Of a stretch of DNA of 64,000 bases, positions 18,217-26,888 are shown piece by piece. The DNA is from Alteripontixanthobacter sp. (lineage in GTDB: Bacteria; Pseudomonadota; Alphaproteobacteria; Sphingomonadales; Sphingomonadaceae), in NCBI GenBank assembly GCA_039968605.1, contig JBDVPM010000008.1, positions 186,001 to 250,000 of the forward strand, written 5' to 3'. Below the pieces are notes generated by a model, which had not been told where the DNA came from, ran no database searches, and saw only the letters and a program-made list of their open reading frames with translations. How positions within the stretch are numbered: the first letter of the stretch is position 1; every line of letters starts with the position of its first letter. Position numbers and translations under genes: made by a program.

Positions 18217-18924
18217 TTGCGCAAACTGGGCATTATCGGCGGCATGAGCTGGGTTTCGACCGCCAGCTATTACGACCGGATCAACCGCGACATCCGGCGC
18301 AAAACCTCGCCGATGACTAGCGCACCATTGCTGGTCGACAGCCTGAATTTTGCAGAGCTCTACAATCTCCTGGAACAGGATGAGTGGGACCGGGCGGCCG
18401 AAGTACTGATCTCTTCTGCCAGGGGGCTGGAGACGTGCGGGGCCGACGGGCTGATCATCGCCGCCAATTCCATGCACCGCGTATATGACCGCGTGGCCGA
18501 AAGCGTGGATATCCCGGTGCTCCATATCGCCGATTGCGTGGGCCGCGACATGGCCAAGGCGAACTGCACCAGCGCCGCCTTGCTCGGCACGCGCAACGTG
18601 ATGACCGAGGGGTTTTATCGCCACCGCCTGGCATCGCACGGCGTGGAACTGACTCCGCCGGACCTTGACAATGTGGAGGCGCTGGACCGCATCATCTACC
18701 AGGAACTTATGCTCGGCAAGGTCAGCCGCGATGCCGAACGCGCGCTGAAAACCATGATTACCCGCAAGGAACAGGCAGGCGCGAAAGCCATCGTACTGGC
18801 TTGTACGGAGTTGGAAATGGTGGTCGATGTGGAAGCCAACGTGCTGCCGATATTCGATTCCCTGCGCGCCCATTGCGCAGCGGCGTCCGAATGGATCCTG
18901 GGCTGGGATGAACCAGCGGTCTGA
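18217..18924 (+). CDS. Aspartate/glutamate racemase family protein with altered first catalytic site
   Basis: A 235-residue protein starting at TTG (MRKLGIIGGMSWVSTASYY), with GAGG seven bases upstream. It has the pseudo-twofold fold of cofactor-independent amino acid racemases. The second catalytic Cys is present (Cys196 in LACTELEM). The first, expected in a C/T-N-T-x-H motif, is Ala83 in AANSMHRV. E. coli YgeA has Thr at this position and still racemises L-Asp/L-Glu in a restricted way, so activity may be one-sided or changed. It stands alone, with 292 bp of hairpin-containing sequence after it before dgt. Confidence 0.85.
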   Translation: MRKLGIIGGMSWVSTASYYDRINRDIRRKTSPMTSAPLLVDSLNFAELYNLLEQDEWDRAAEVLISSARGLETCGADGLIIAANSMHRVYDRVAESVDIPVLHIADCVGRDMAKANCTSAALLGTRNVMTEGFYRHRLASHGVELTPPDLDNVEALDRIIYQELMLGKVSRDAERALKTMITRKEQAGAKAIVLACTELEMVVDVEANVLPIFDSLRAHCAAASEWILGWDEPAV

Positions 18925-19249
18925 TCCGCGTTCGCGCTGCATTCAGCCTGCTCGCTATATGCCGAGAATTCCAACACAGCGTCGCCGCGAATCTTTGCCG
19001 CGGCGCGTGTTCGGAGGTCCGCCATCGGACCATCACCAGTTAGGCTGGGAAGGCACTTGGGTCGCACTTTGCGCCGACCTGGCCGGGCCGCGCGCTCCTT
19101 CGGGACGCGCGGCCCAACTGTTCCAGACCAATGCCTTGCTTGTACGCGCTGCTCCATCGCGATGCCCCAACGCTTTGCCGCGCTGCAACCGATGTTGCCC
19201 GATTGTTCCCGTTGCTGCATGCACGCGCCTGCAATAGGCGTTCGGCCCA
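18925..19249 (+). other. 325-bp intergenic region with a long UUCG-capped hairpin at 19085-19115
   Basis: No convincing gene is present. A strong inverted repeat pairs GGGCCGCGCG (19085-19094) with CGCGCGGCCC (19106-19115). Inside it, TCC pairs with GGA around a TTCG tetraloop, leaving one bulged C at 19095. No T run follows, so it is not a classic terminator. It may be a structured RNA element, an mRNA 3' end of the racemase gene, or a leader feature of dgt. The remaining sequence shows no clear promoter. Confidence 0.5.
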
Positions 19250-20422
19250 ATGAACCGTGCCCCTTATGCCAGCTTTCCCGATGCCTCGCGGGGCCGCGAA
19301 TTCGCTCGCCCGAACGAATTGGCGCAACCCGAAAACCGCGGCCCGCGCAGTGCATTCCAGCGCGACCGCGACCGGATCATCCATTCCATCGCATTTCGCC
19401 GATTGCGGTCGAAAACGCAGGTCTTCATCGCTCCCGATGGCGACCATTACCGCACGCGGCTGACCCACAGCCTGGAAGTGGCGCAGATCGGCCGGGTGAT
19501 CGCCCGCGCGCTCGCTCTGGACGAGGATCTGACCGAAGCGCTCTGTCTGGCGCACGATATCGGCCACCCGCCCTTTGGCCATCCGGGCGAGGAGGCGCTG
19601 GGGGAGGCAACCGCCGAGCATGGCGGCTTCGATCACAACGAGCACGCGCTGCGGGTGCTGATGCGGCTGGAAAGCCCCTATCCCGGGCATGACGGGCTCA
19701 ATCTCAGCTGGGAAGTGCTGGAGGGGATGGCCAAGCATAATGGCCCCGTCGCCCAGCCTGGCTGGGCGCTCTCGGCGCTCGATAGCGATTTCCCGCTGGA
19801 GCTCGATCGCTGGCCCTCATTGGAGGCGCAGGTGGCTGCGGTGGCCGACGATATCGCTTACGACAATCACGATATCGACGATGGGCTGCGCGCAGGGTTT
19901 CTCGAACTGGACCAGCTGCTGGCGCTTGATTTCGTGGCCGATCAATGGCGCGAGGTCGAGCGCAACTTTCCCTCCGCGCCGCGTGATCGCCAGTTGCGGG
20001 AGCTTGTCCGGGGCCAGATCGGCTTGATGGTCAACGATGTGCTCGCCGCCACGCGCGAAGCCGTGAACGGCATGGGCTCGGTCGTAGATATCCGCGCCGC
20101 CGACCGGGCGCTTGCCGGATTTTCCAAAGGTATGGCCGCGCAGGAGCGGGCCCTGAAAAGCTTCATGTACGAAACGCTTTACCATCATGCCGACCAGATG
20201 GCCGCGGCCAGCCGCGCGAGCGAGGTGGTCGGCAAGCTTTATCGCGCCTATTCCGGCGATCCGGGACTGCTGCCCGCAGATTGGCGCGACCGCTTGCCCG
20301 AACCGCAACCGCAGCGCAGCCGCCATCTGGCCGATTTTCTCGCCGGAATGACGGACCGTTTCGCTATCGATCAATACCGCCTGATTTTCGGCGAGCGACC
20401 GGAGGGTTTGCAGAATGTCTGA
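19250..20422 (+). CDS. dgt: Deoxyguanosinetriphosphate triphosphohydrolase-like protein
   Basis: A 390-residue HD-superfamily enzyme. Metal-binding residues are visible in TRLTHSLEVAQIGR and LCLAHDIGHPPFGHPGEEAL (the HD pair), preceded by the family block FRRLRSKTQVFIAPDGDHYRTR. Dgt converts dGTP to deoxyguanosine and triphosphate and helps control dNTP pools. The length matches the family. The start is ATG at 19250 with only a weak ribosome site. It overlaps the next gene by eight bases, so the three genes dgt, NAD(P)-binding protein and DUF938 form an operon. Confidence 0.92.
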   Translation: MNRAPYASFPDASRGREFARPNELAQPENRGPRSAFQRDRDRIIHSIAFRRLRSKTQVFIAPDGDHYRTRLTHSLEVAQIGRVIARALALDEDLTEALCLAHDIGHPPFGHPGEEALGEATAEHGGFDHNEHALRVLMRLESPYPGHDGLNLSWEVLEGMAKHNGPVAQPGWALSALDSDFPLELDRWPSLEAQVAAVADDIAYDNHDIDDGLRAGFLELDQLLALDFVADQWREVERNFPSAPRDRQLRELVRGQIGLMVNDVLAATREAVNGMGSVVDIRAADRALAGFSKGMAAQERALKSFMYETLYHHADQMAAASRASEVVGKLYRAYSGDPGLLPADWRDRLPEPQPQRSRHLADFLAGMTDRFAIDQYRLIFGERPEGLQNV

Positions 20423-21116
20423 CCGGCTGCGCATCGGCCTTGTCGGGGCTACCGGCCTGATCGGCGGGCGGGTTATGGAACTGGCCGTGGCCCGCGAGGA
20501 TTTCAGCCTGTTCGCCGTCGCCCGGCGTGAGGCTGCGCTGCCGGAGGGCGTGCGGATGGAGCTGTTCGTGGCCGAACCTGCACTCTGGGGTGAAGTGTTC
20601 GCAGCCCAGAAACCCGAAGCAGTAATTTGCGCATTGGGAACGACCTGGCGCAAATCCGGCAAAAACGAAGCAGCCTTCCGGGCGGTCGATCAGGAGCTGG
20701 TGCTGGATGTCGCGAAGGCAGCCAAAGACCAAGGCGTGACCCGCTTCGTGGCGGTAAGCTCCGTTGGAGCCGACCCGCATTCGAAAAGTTTCTATCTGCG
20801 GGTCAAAGGCGAAACCGAGCAGCAATTGGCAAAGATCGGCTTTGGGCGGTTGGACATATTGCGCCCGGGTCTGCTGCGCGGCCCGCGCTCCGCCGATCGG
20901 CGGGTTCTGGAGCGTGCGGGCATAATCCTCAGCCCGCTGACCAACCTGTTCCTGCAAGGCAACAATGCGCGGTATCGCTCGATCGACGCGCGTGACGTCG
21001 CGCGTGCGGCGGTCGCCCTGGCGATGCGCAAGGCGAATGGACGATTCGTGCATGAAAACAGCGGTATATTGCGCGCCGCCCGCGAATTACCGGTGCCGGG
21101 GGGCGAGGGCGAATGA
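20415..21116 (+). CDS. NAD(P)-binding Rossmann protein (HTATIP2/YbjT-like)
   Basis: A 233-residue protein beginning with the dinucleotide-binding loop IGLVGATGLIGGRVME. It continues as an atypical short SDR with VAVSSVGADPHSKSFYLRVKGETEQQL, where the YxxxK-like pair Y-L-R-V-K can be seen, and ILRPGLLRGPRS. This resembles the HTATIP2/TIP30-like oxidoreductase family. The function is unknown. It overlaps dgt by eight bases and the DUF938 gene by four (ATGA). Confidence 0.82.
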   Translation: MSDRLRIGLVGATGLIGGRVMELAVAREDFSLFAVARREAALPEGVRMELFVAEPALWGEVFAAQKPEAVICALGTTWRKSGKNEAAFRAVDQELVLDVAKAAKDQGVTRFVAVSSVGADPHSKSFYLRVKGETEQQLAKIGFGRLDILRPGLLRGPRSADRRVLERAGIILSPLTNLFLQGNNARYRSIDARDVARAAVALAMRKANGRFVHENSGILRAARELPVPGGEGE

Positions 21117-21715
21117 AGCGCCACGCGCCTGCCGTGGCGCGCAATTCCGCTGCGATCGCAAAGGTGCTGGAGCAGGAATTGCCTGCGAGCGGTACCGTGC
21201 TGGAAATTGCCAGCGGGAGCGGCGAACACGCGGTTTTCTTCGCGCGGCGCTTCGCCAATCTTCGTTGGCAACCAAGCGATGCCGATCCCGATGCGCTGGC
21301 TTCGGTTGCTGCATGGCGGGCGGAGGGCGGCTCGGCCAATCTAGCGCCGCCCATCGCCATCGATGCGAGCGCGAGCGACTGGCCCGTGACACAGGCCGCC
21401 GCCGTCCTGTGCATCAATATGGTCCATATTGCACCCTGGGAAGCTGCCGAGGGGGTGTTCCACGGCGCGGCGCGGCTGCTGGGCGCAGGAGCGCCGCTAA
21501 TATTATACGGGCCATTCCTGGAAGCGCAGATGGACACCGCGCCCTCCAATCTCGCTTTCGATGAAAGCCTGCGCCGCCGCGATCCTCGCTGGGGACTTCG
21601 CTCATTGGAGGAGCTTGACCAGCTTGCCGAGCAAAACGGGTTCGAGCGAACCGCGCGTCGTGAAATGCCCGCTAACAATCTGACCGTGGTCTGGCGCTGG
21701 CGAGGCGAGGAATAG
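21113..21715 (+). CDS. DUF938 family SAM-dependent methyltransferase-like protein
   Basis: A 200-residue protein with the DUF938 N-terminus (KRHAPAVARNSAAIAKVL) and a SAM-binding glycine loop, VLEIASGSGEHAVFFARRF. Later blocks ILYGPFLEAQMDTAPSN and FDESLRRRDPRWGLR are typical of the family. It is related to class I methyltransferases; its substrate is unknown. It is the last gene of the dgt operon and is followed by a hairpin at 21733-21756. Confidence 0.88.
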   Translation: MKRHAPAVARNSAAIAKVLEQELPASGTVLEIASGSGEHAVFFARRFANLRWQPSDADPDALASVAAWRAEGGSANLAPPIAIDASASDWPVTQAAAVLCINMVHIAPWEAAEGVFHGAARLLGAGAPLILYGPFLEAQMDTAPSNLAFDESLRRRDPRWGLRSLEELDQLAEQNGFERTARREMPANNLTVVWRWRGEE

Positions 21716-21732
21716 CTCGCCGCAAACGCGAA

Positions 21733-21756
21733 CACCCGCCGGTCTCCCGGCGGGTG
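21733..21756. terminator. Bidirectional GC-rich hairpin between DUF938 gene and entericidin gene
   Basis: A perfect 10-bp stem (CACCCGCCGG with CCGGCGGGTG) with loop TCTC lies between two convergent genes. No T tract flanks it on either side. A second small stem, CCCTCG/CGAGGG, lies nearby at about 21766-21784. Together they probably separate the two convergent transcripts. Confidence 0.5.
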
Positions 21757-21794
21757 CTGCATGAACCCTCGAACTGGACGAGGGGCCGTAAGTG

Positions 21795-21923
21795 TCAGGT
21801 TTCTTCGTCGACTGCGTCGGCGGCGGACTCCAGATCGTCGCTCACGCCGCGCACGGTGTTGCACGCTGCCGCAGTGAGGGCGAGGGATGACACGCCGATG
21901 GCGATAATGATTTTGCGAACCAC
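21795..21923 (-). CDS. Entericidin-like small lipoprotein
   Basis: A 42-residue protein starting at GTG (minus strand, 21923), with GGAG seven bases upstream. The first 20 residues (VVRKIIIAIGVSSLALTAAA) are a lipoprotein signal with the lipidated Cys at position 21. The mature peptide CNTVRGVSDDLESAADAVDE matches the entericidin A/B pattern C-N-T-V-x-G. Entericidins are small outer-membrane-associated lipoproteins, described in E. coli as an antidote/toxin pair controlling lysis. Only one copy is present here, so a toxin-antidote role is not supported. Confidence 0.85.
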   Translation of the reverse strand: MVRKIIIAIGVSSLALTAAACNTVRGVSDDLESAADAVDEET

Positions 21924-22037
21924 GATTAAGCTCCATTGCTGTGCCGCCATTGGCGGCGACCCTATCGAAACGGATGCTGCCTGCGATTGTTCCAGCCGTT
22001 GCAGCTCAGCCTGATCCCTCCCATATCGCGGCGCGAC

Positions 22038-22268
22038 ATGGATTGGCGCGATTTCCTGACCTTTGCTAGCGATGCGGAGCTGGCCGTCCTGTGGGGTGGC
22101 GGGTTTCTGGCGTTGTCGCTGTCCGCCATGCTGGCGGAACGGCGGCGAGTGCGCCGCGCGCAGATAGACCGCGTCGGCTGCATGCCGTGGATCGCGGTGT
22201 TCCTGGCCAGCGCGCTGATCGGGTCGGCGCTGGTGGTGATGGGAGTAACCGGAATGCTGCGCGGTTAG
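22038..22268 (+). CDS. Small hypothetical membrane protein
   Basis: A 76-residue protein from the ATG at 22038. It has two hydrophobic helices (about residues 15-31 and 51-71) separated by a basic loop (ERRRVRRAQIDR), which would place the loop in the cytoplasm. I do not recognise the family. Its end overlaps the 3' end of the convergent cpaF gene by four bases. It has no operon partner. Confidence 0.6.
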   Translation: MDWRDFLTFASDAELAVLWGGGFLALSLSAMLAERRRVRRAQIDRVGCMPWIAVFLASALIGSALVVMGVTGMLRG

Positions 22269-23797
22269 AGGCAGGCTTCAAGATAGGCCTGGTCGAAACC
22301 GAATTGGCGGGCCTTTTCCAGAGTATAGGGCCGCAGGCCGGAGGAGCGATATTCGCCCACGATCTTGCCGTCCTCGCCTTCGTCCAGATATTCGAAATTG
22401 AACAGTTCCTGCGTGACGATCACATCGCCTTCCATGCCGATCACCTCGGTAATATTGGTGGTGCGGCGCGAACCGTCGCGCAGACGCTTGACCTGGACGA
22501 CCAGATCGACCGATTCCGCGATCTGGCGTGAAATGGCTTCTTTCGGGATCTTGATATCGCCCATCAGGATCATGTTTTCCATGCGGCCCAGGCATTCGCG
22601 CGGGCTGTTGGCGTGAAGTGTACACATCGAACCATCGTGGCCCGTGTTCATGGCGGCCAGAAGATCGAAACATTCCGCGCCGCGAATCTCACCAAGGATG
22701 ATACGGTCAGGACGCATACGCAGGGCGTTCTTCACCAGATCGCCGATCGTAATCGCGCCCTGGCCTTCGAGGTTCGGCGGGCGGGTTTCCAGCGGCAGCC
22801 AGTGCGGCTGCTGCAAGCGAAGTTCTGCCGCATCCTCGATCGTCAGCACACGTTCGCCCGGATCGATCATTTTCGACAGCGCGTTGAGCATGGTCGTCTT
22901 GCCCGAACCGGTACCCCCTGAAATCACGATGTTCATTCGCGTGGCACCAGCTATTTTCAGCGCGGTCGCCATCTTGTCGTTCATCGAATTCCAGCCCTTG
23001 AGCATATCGATGGTGATCGGCTTTTCGGAGAATTTACGTATCGAGAGGGCCGTGCCGCGCAGCGACAGCGGCGGCACGATCACGTTGACACGGCTGCCGT
23101 CCTTCAAGCGGGCATCGGCCAGCGGCGTGGTCTGGTCGACGCGGCGGCCGACCTGGTTGACGATTCGCTGGGCGATCTGGAACAGATGTTGCTCGTCGCG
23201 GAAGCGGATAGGGGCCAGCATCAGCTTGCCGCCTTTTTCGATGTAGGTCTGGTCCGGCCCGTTGACCATGATGTCGGATACGTCGGGATCCTGCAGCAAC
23301 TCTTCCAGCGGACCGAAGCCCAGCAGCTCGTCGATCAGCACCTTTTCCAGTGCGAACTGCTCGCGCCGGTTGAGCGTGACTTTCAGTTCGGCCAGCACTT
23401 CCATGATGATCGGACGAAATTCTTCGGAAAGCTCGTCCTTGGTCAAGGTGGACGCCGCTTCGGGATCGACGCGCTCCAGCAGGCGCGGCAGCACCTGTTC
23501 CTTGATCTTGTGAACGCTCTGTTCGAATCCGCCCACTTCCGAATTGGTCTCGTGAACCGCATTGGCGCGGTCCGCCAGGCGGCTCATCGCATCGTCTTTC
23601 GGTCCACCGCCGGCGCCGGGCACCCCTGCGTCGGCAGGCGCTTCGCCATCGGGCAATGGCGGGAATTGTTCACCGCCCTGCCGTGGTTCTTCTTTCGGTT
23701 TGGCCGCGCCGCCCTGCATCGGGCGGGCCACACCGAAGGAAGGCTTTGCGCCGGGGCGCATGGCCCCCGATCCGTTCTTGCGTCCGAACGCGCTCAT
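22265..23797 (-). CDS. cpaF: CpaF/TadA-family secretion ATPase
   Basis: A 510-residue type II/IV secretion-like ATPase. The N-terminal 90 residues are a low-complexity, Pro/Gly-rich linker. The core has the Walker A motif GGTGSGKTTMLNAL, the Asp box RPDRIILGEIRGAE and the His box HDGSMCTLHANSPRE. CpaF powers assembly of Flp/Tad pili at the inner membrane. No other tad/cpa gene is present in the window, so this copy is solitary here; the rest of the pilus locus must lie elsewhere, or the ATPase serves another process. A 245-bp region with no recognised gene lies upstream and presumably holds its promoter. Confidence 0.92.
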   Translation of the reverse strand: MSAFGRKNGSGAMRPGAKPSFGVARPMQGGAAKPKEEPRQGGEQFPPLPDGEAPADAGVPGAGGGPKDDAMSRLADRANAVHETNSEVGGFEQSVHKIKEQVLPRLLERVDPEAASTLTKDELSEEFRPIIMEVLAELKVTLNRREQFALEKVLIDELLGFGPLEELLQDPDVSDIMVNGPDQTYIEKGGKLMLAPIRFRDEQHLFQIAQRIVNQVGRRVDQTTPLADARLKDGSRVNVIVPPLSLRGTALSIRKFSEKPITIDMLKGWNSMNDKMATALKIAGATRMNIVISGGTGSGKTTMLNALSKMIDPGERVLTIEDAAELRLQQPHWLPLETRPPNLEGQGAITIGDLVKNALRMRPDRIILGEIRGAECFDLLAAMNTGHDGSMCTLHANSPRECLGRMENMILMGDIKIPKEAISRQIAESVDLVVQVKRLRDGSRRTTNITEVIGMEGDVIVTQELFNFEYLDEGEDGKIVGEYRSSGLRPYTLEKARQFGFDQAYLEACL

Positions 23798-24042
23798 TTA
23801 CGAAACCCCCATAAGGACAACTGCTTGCAACATCACCGGCCCTCTCGTCACGAAACGAATATGACCTTGCGAAAAATGGTGAATAATCTGGAAACCTTGA
23901 GATTTTCTGAAGGTGTTTTGGCCCTTTCTTATGGCGGCTCTGGCCTACCCGACCGGTCCGCCAGCCTGCCGGGCTTTCCCAGCCGGTCGCAGTGGCCTAG
24001 GCGCAACCTCACACCAATCGAACCGGGACCACCCACAGCGCC

Positions 24043-24972
24043 ATGCAACAAAATACACGCACCGGACTGCTTTACGCGTTGGCGGGGTTTGCGCTGCTGT
24101 CCTGCGGCGATGCGGTGATCAAGACTATCGCCGGGCAATGGTCGCCGGTGGCTGTGGCGGCGCTTCGCTTCACCTTGGGGGCGGCCGGGCTGAGCGCACT
24201 GCTGGCATGGCAGGAAGGGCCGCGTGCATTCCGCCCGTCCCATCCATGGCTGCAACTGGGGCGCGGCTTCTGCATGTCCATGGCGACCATCTTCTTCTTT
24301 TCGGGCATCTTCGTGATGCCACTGGCAGAGGCTACCGCGCTGGTATTCGTATCGCCGATCATCATCGCGGTGTTGAGCGGGCCGCTGCTGGGGGAAAAAG
24401 TGCCGCGCGCCACCTGGATCGCCTCCGCGCTCGCCTTTGTCGGGGTGATCGTGGTGCTGCGGCCCAACCTGGCAGAGGTCGGCTGGGCGGCATTGTTGCC
24501 GCTGGGTGCGGCGAGTTTCTTCGCGCTGATAGTCATCGCCAATCGAGCCTCCGCCGGGCAGGGCAGCGCGCTGTCGATGCAGGTTTTCGTGGCCGGATGG
24601 GCTGCACCGATCCTGATAGGCGCGGCGACCCTGGGCGCGGTAAGCGGGGCGGAACGGCTTGCGGTCGGCTGGCCGGAATGGAGCGTCATTGCGCGCTGCG
24701 CCGTGGTCGCCGTCACCGCCAGCACGGCGCATTGGCTGATTTATCAGGGCACCATGCGCGCCGGGGCGAGCAGCATTGCGCCGACCACCTACATTCAGTT
24801 GCTGGTGGCGGTGATTATCGGCTGGTGGTGGTTCGGCGATGCGCCCGATGCGATGACATTGGTAGGGGCGGCAATCATCATTGCTGCAGGGCTTTATCTA
24901 TGGCGCGCGGGTAAGGCGAAGTCGCTGCGAACCGGACAGACCGGGGCACGATCGGCCGCCGCAGGCGATTGA
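24043..24972 (+). CDS. EamA/DMT-family transporter
   Basis: A 309-residue protein with ten hydrophobic helices arranged as two EamA repeats. The first starts at GLLYALAGFALLSCGDAVIK and the second after PLGAASFFALIVIANRASA. It ends with a short basic cytoplasmic tail. Drug/metabolite transporters of this class export amino acids, nucleobases or other metabolites across the inner membrane. The substrate is not predictable. It stands alone between cpaF (divergent) and glmS. Confidence 0.9.
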   Translation: MQQNTRTGLLYALAGFALLSCGDAVIKTIAGQWSPVAVAALRFTLGAAGLSALLAWQEGPRAFRPSHPWLQLGRGFCMSMATIFFFSGIFVMPLAEATALVFVSPIIIAVLSGPLLGEKVPRATWIASALAFVGVIVVLRPNLAEVGWAALLPLGAASFFALIVIANRASAGQGSALSMQVFVAGWAAPILIGAATLGAVSGAERLAVGWPEWSVIARCAVVAVTASTAHWLIYQGTMRAGASSIAPTTYIQLLVAVIIGWWWFGDAPDAMTLVGAAIIIAAGLYLWRAGKAKSLRTGQTGARSAAAGD

Positions 24973-25057
24973 GTTAGGCCGCAAAGCCGCTACACACTTT
25001 TGCAAGGGCGCCTGCCATAGGCTGCCCGCTGGATCAGATTGAAGGGTGCGCGCCAAT

Positions 25058-26881
25058 ATGTGCGGAATTATCGGAATTGTCGGCACAGCGCCGGTCGCGG
25101 ACCGGCTGGTCGATGGCCTCAGGCGCATGGAATATCGCGGCTATGACAGTGCCGGCATCTGCACATTGCATGACGGCGAACTGATCCGCCGCCGCGCACA
25201 GGGCAAGCTGCTCAACCTGGTCGAGGTGTTGGCGGACGATCCTGCCCCGGGAGAACTGGGCATCGCGCACACTCGCTGGGCCACCCACGGAGCGCCGACC
25301 CGCGAAAATGCCCATCCCCACGCCACCGACCGTGTGGCGCTTGTCCACAACGGTATTATCGAGAACTTCCGTCCCTTGCGTGACGAGTTGCAGGCAGATG
25401 GCCGCAAGCTGGAAAGCGAAACCGATAGCGAGGTGGTCGCTCATCTGATTTCGCGAGAGATCGAAGGCGGCGCTTCGCCGCAGGATGCGGTCAAGACCGT
25501 TCTGCCCCGCCTGCGCGGCGCATTCGCGCTGGCCATCGTGTTCCGCGATCATCCCGGGATGCTGATCGGTGCGCGCCGCGGTTCACCACTGGTCGTGGGT
25601 TACGACGATTCGGAAATGTTCCTGGGTTCGGACGCGCTGGCGCTGGCCCCGCTGACCCAGCGGATCACCTATCTCGAAGAAGGCGATTGGGTGGTTATCA
25701 CTCACGATGGCGCGCAGATTTTCGACGAGGAGAACCGACCGGCCGAGCGCGAGGTCACGATCTCCGGCGCATCGGCCTCCGCCGTGGAGAAGGGCAATTA
25801 TCGCCACTTCATGCAGAAAGAAATCTTCGAGCAGCCAACTGTCGTGGCGCAGACGCTGGGCAGCTATATCCGCCAAGCTGACAATTCCATCGCACTGCCG
25901 CAGATCGATTTCGATCTGTCCGGTGTGAAACGCATCACCATCGTTGCGTGCGGCACCAGCTTTTACGCCGCAATGGTGGCGAAATACTGGTTCGAACAAT
26001 TCGCCCGCGTGCCGGTCGATATCGATGTCGCCAGCGAGTTCCGGTATCGCGAACCGGTGCTGGAGGATGGCGGCCTCTCGCTGTTCATCTCGCAAAGCGG
26101 CGAAACCGCCGATACGCTGGCGGCGCTGCGCCATTGCAAGGCGGAGGGGCAAACCATCGGTGTGGTGGTCAATGTTCCGACCAGTTCCATGGCGCGCGAA
26201 GCCGATCTGTTGCTGCCTACCCATGCGGGGCCGGAAATCGGAGTCGCCAGTACCAAGGCGTTTGCTTGCCAGCTGGCCGTATTGGCGGCGTTGGCGGCAC
26301 ATCTGGCGGTAAAGAAAGGCGAAATGGATCGGGCAGAGGAGCAGGCAGTGGTGCGCCATCTGCTCGAAGCGCCCGCCTGCCTCAACGCGGCGCTAGGCCA
26401 TGATGACGATATTGCGGCAATGGCGCATCTGATCGCACCGGCGCGCGACGTGCTTTATCTGGGGCGCGGGCCGGATTATCCGTTGGCGATGGAAGGGGCG
26501 CTAAAGCTGAAGGAAATCAGCTACATCCATGCAGAGGGCTATGCTTCGGGAGAGATGAAGCACGGTCCGATCGCGCTGATCGACGAGGATGTTCCGGTGA
26601 TCGTGCTGGCACCGTCCGGGCCATTGTTCGAAAAGACCGTTTCCAACATGGAGGAAGTGCGCGCGCGGGGCGGGCAGGTGGTGCTTATCTCCGATGCGGA
26701 GGGGCTGGCCGAAGCGGGCGAGGGTTGCATGGCAACAATCGAAATGCCCAAGGTCCACCCTTTGATCGCGCCGCTCGTCTATGCCGTCCCGGTCCAGCTG
26801 CTGGCCTATCACGTCGCCGTGGTGAAGGGGACGGATGTGGATCAACCGCGCAATCTTGCCAAATCGGTGACGGTGGAATGA
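25058..26881 (+). CDS. glmS: Glutamine--fructose-6-phosphate aminotransferase
   Basis: A 607-residue enzyme that makes glucosamine-6-phosphate for peptidoglycan and LPS. I set the start at the ATG at 25058 because the mature enzyme must begin with the catalytic Cys (MCGIIGIVG); a GTG four codons earlier would bury it. The N-terminal glutaminase domain (residues 1-220) shows RMEYRGYDSAG and HTRWATHGAP. Two SIS sugar-isomerase domains follow, with CGTSFYAAMVAKYW and SQSGETADTLAAL. The C-terminus ends PRNLAKSVTVE, as in the family. No glmS ribozyme was seen upstream, as expected outside Gram-positives. Confidence 0.97.
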   Translation: MCGIIGIVGTAPVADRLVDGLRRMEYRGYDSAGICTLHDGELIRRRAQGKLLNLVEVLADDPAPGELGIAHTRWATHGAPTRENAHPHATDRVALVHNGIIENFRPLRDELQADGRKLESETDSEVVAHLISREIEGGASPQDAVKTVLPRLRGAFALAIVFRDHPGMLIGARRGSPLVVGYDDSEMFLGSDALALAPLTQRITYLEEGDWVVITHDGAQIFDEENRPAEREVTISGASASAVEKGNYRHFMQKEIFEQPTVVAQTLGSYIRQADNSIALPQIDFDLSGVKRITIVACGTSFYAAMVAKYWFEQFARVPVDIDVASEFRYREPVLEDGGLSLFISQSGETADTLAALRHCKAEGQTIGVVVNVPTSSMAREADLLLPTHAGPEIGVASTKAFACQLAVLAALAAHLAVKKGEMDRAEEQAVVRHLLEAPACLNAALGHDDDIAAMAHLIAPARDVLYLGRGPDYPLAMEGALKLKEISYIHAEGYASGEMKHGPIALIDEDVPVIVLAPSGPLFEKTVSNMEEVRARGGQVVLISDAEGLAEAGEGCMATIEMPKVHPLIAPLVYAVPVQLLAYHVAVVKGTDVDQPRNLAKSVTVE

Positions 26882-26888
26882 GGGTATT

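Noticed and set aside
23798-24042. A small gene on the plus strand starting near 23861 (MTLRKMVNNLETLRFS...)
   Set aside because: It has no ribosome site or family features, runs into Pro/Arg-rich sequence, and lies where the cpaF promoter is expected.
24980-25057. A glmS ribozyme or riboswitch before glmS
   Set aside because: The 5' region is too short and shows no matching structure; this class is known from Gram-positive bacteria.
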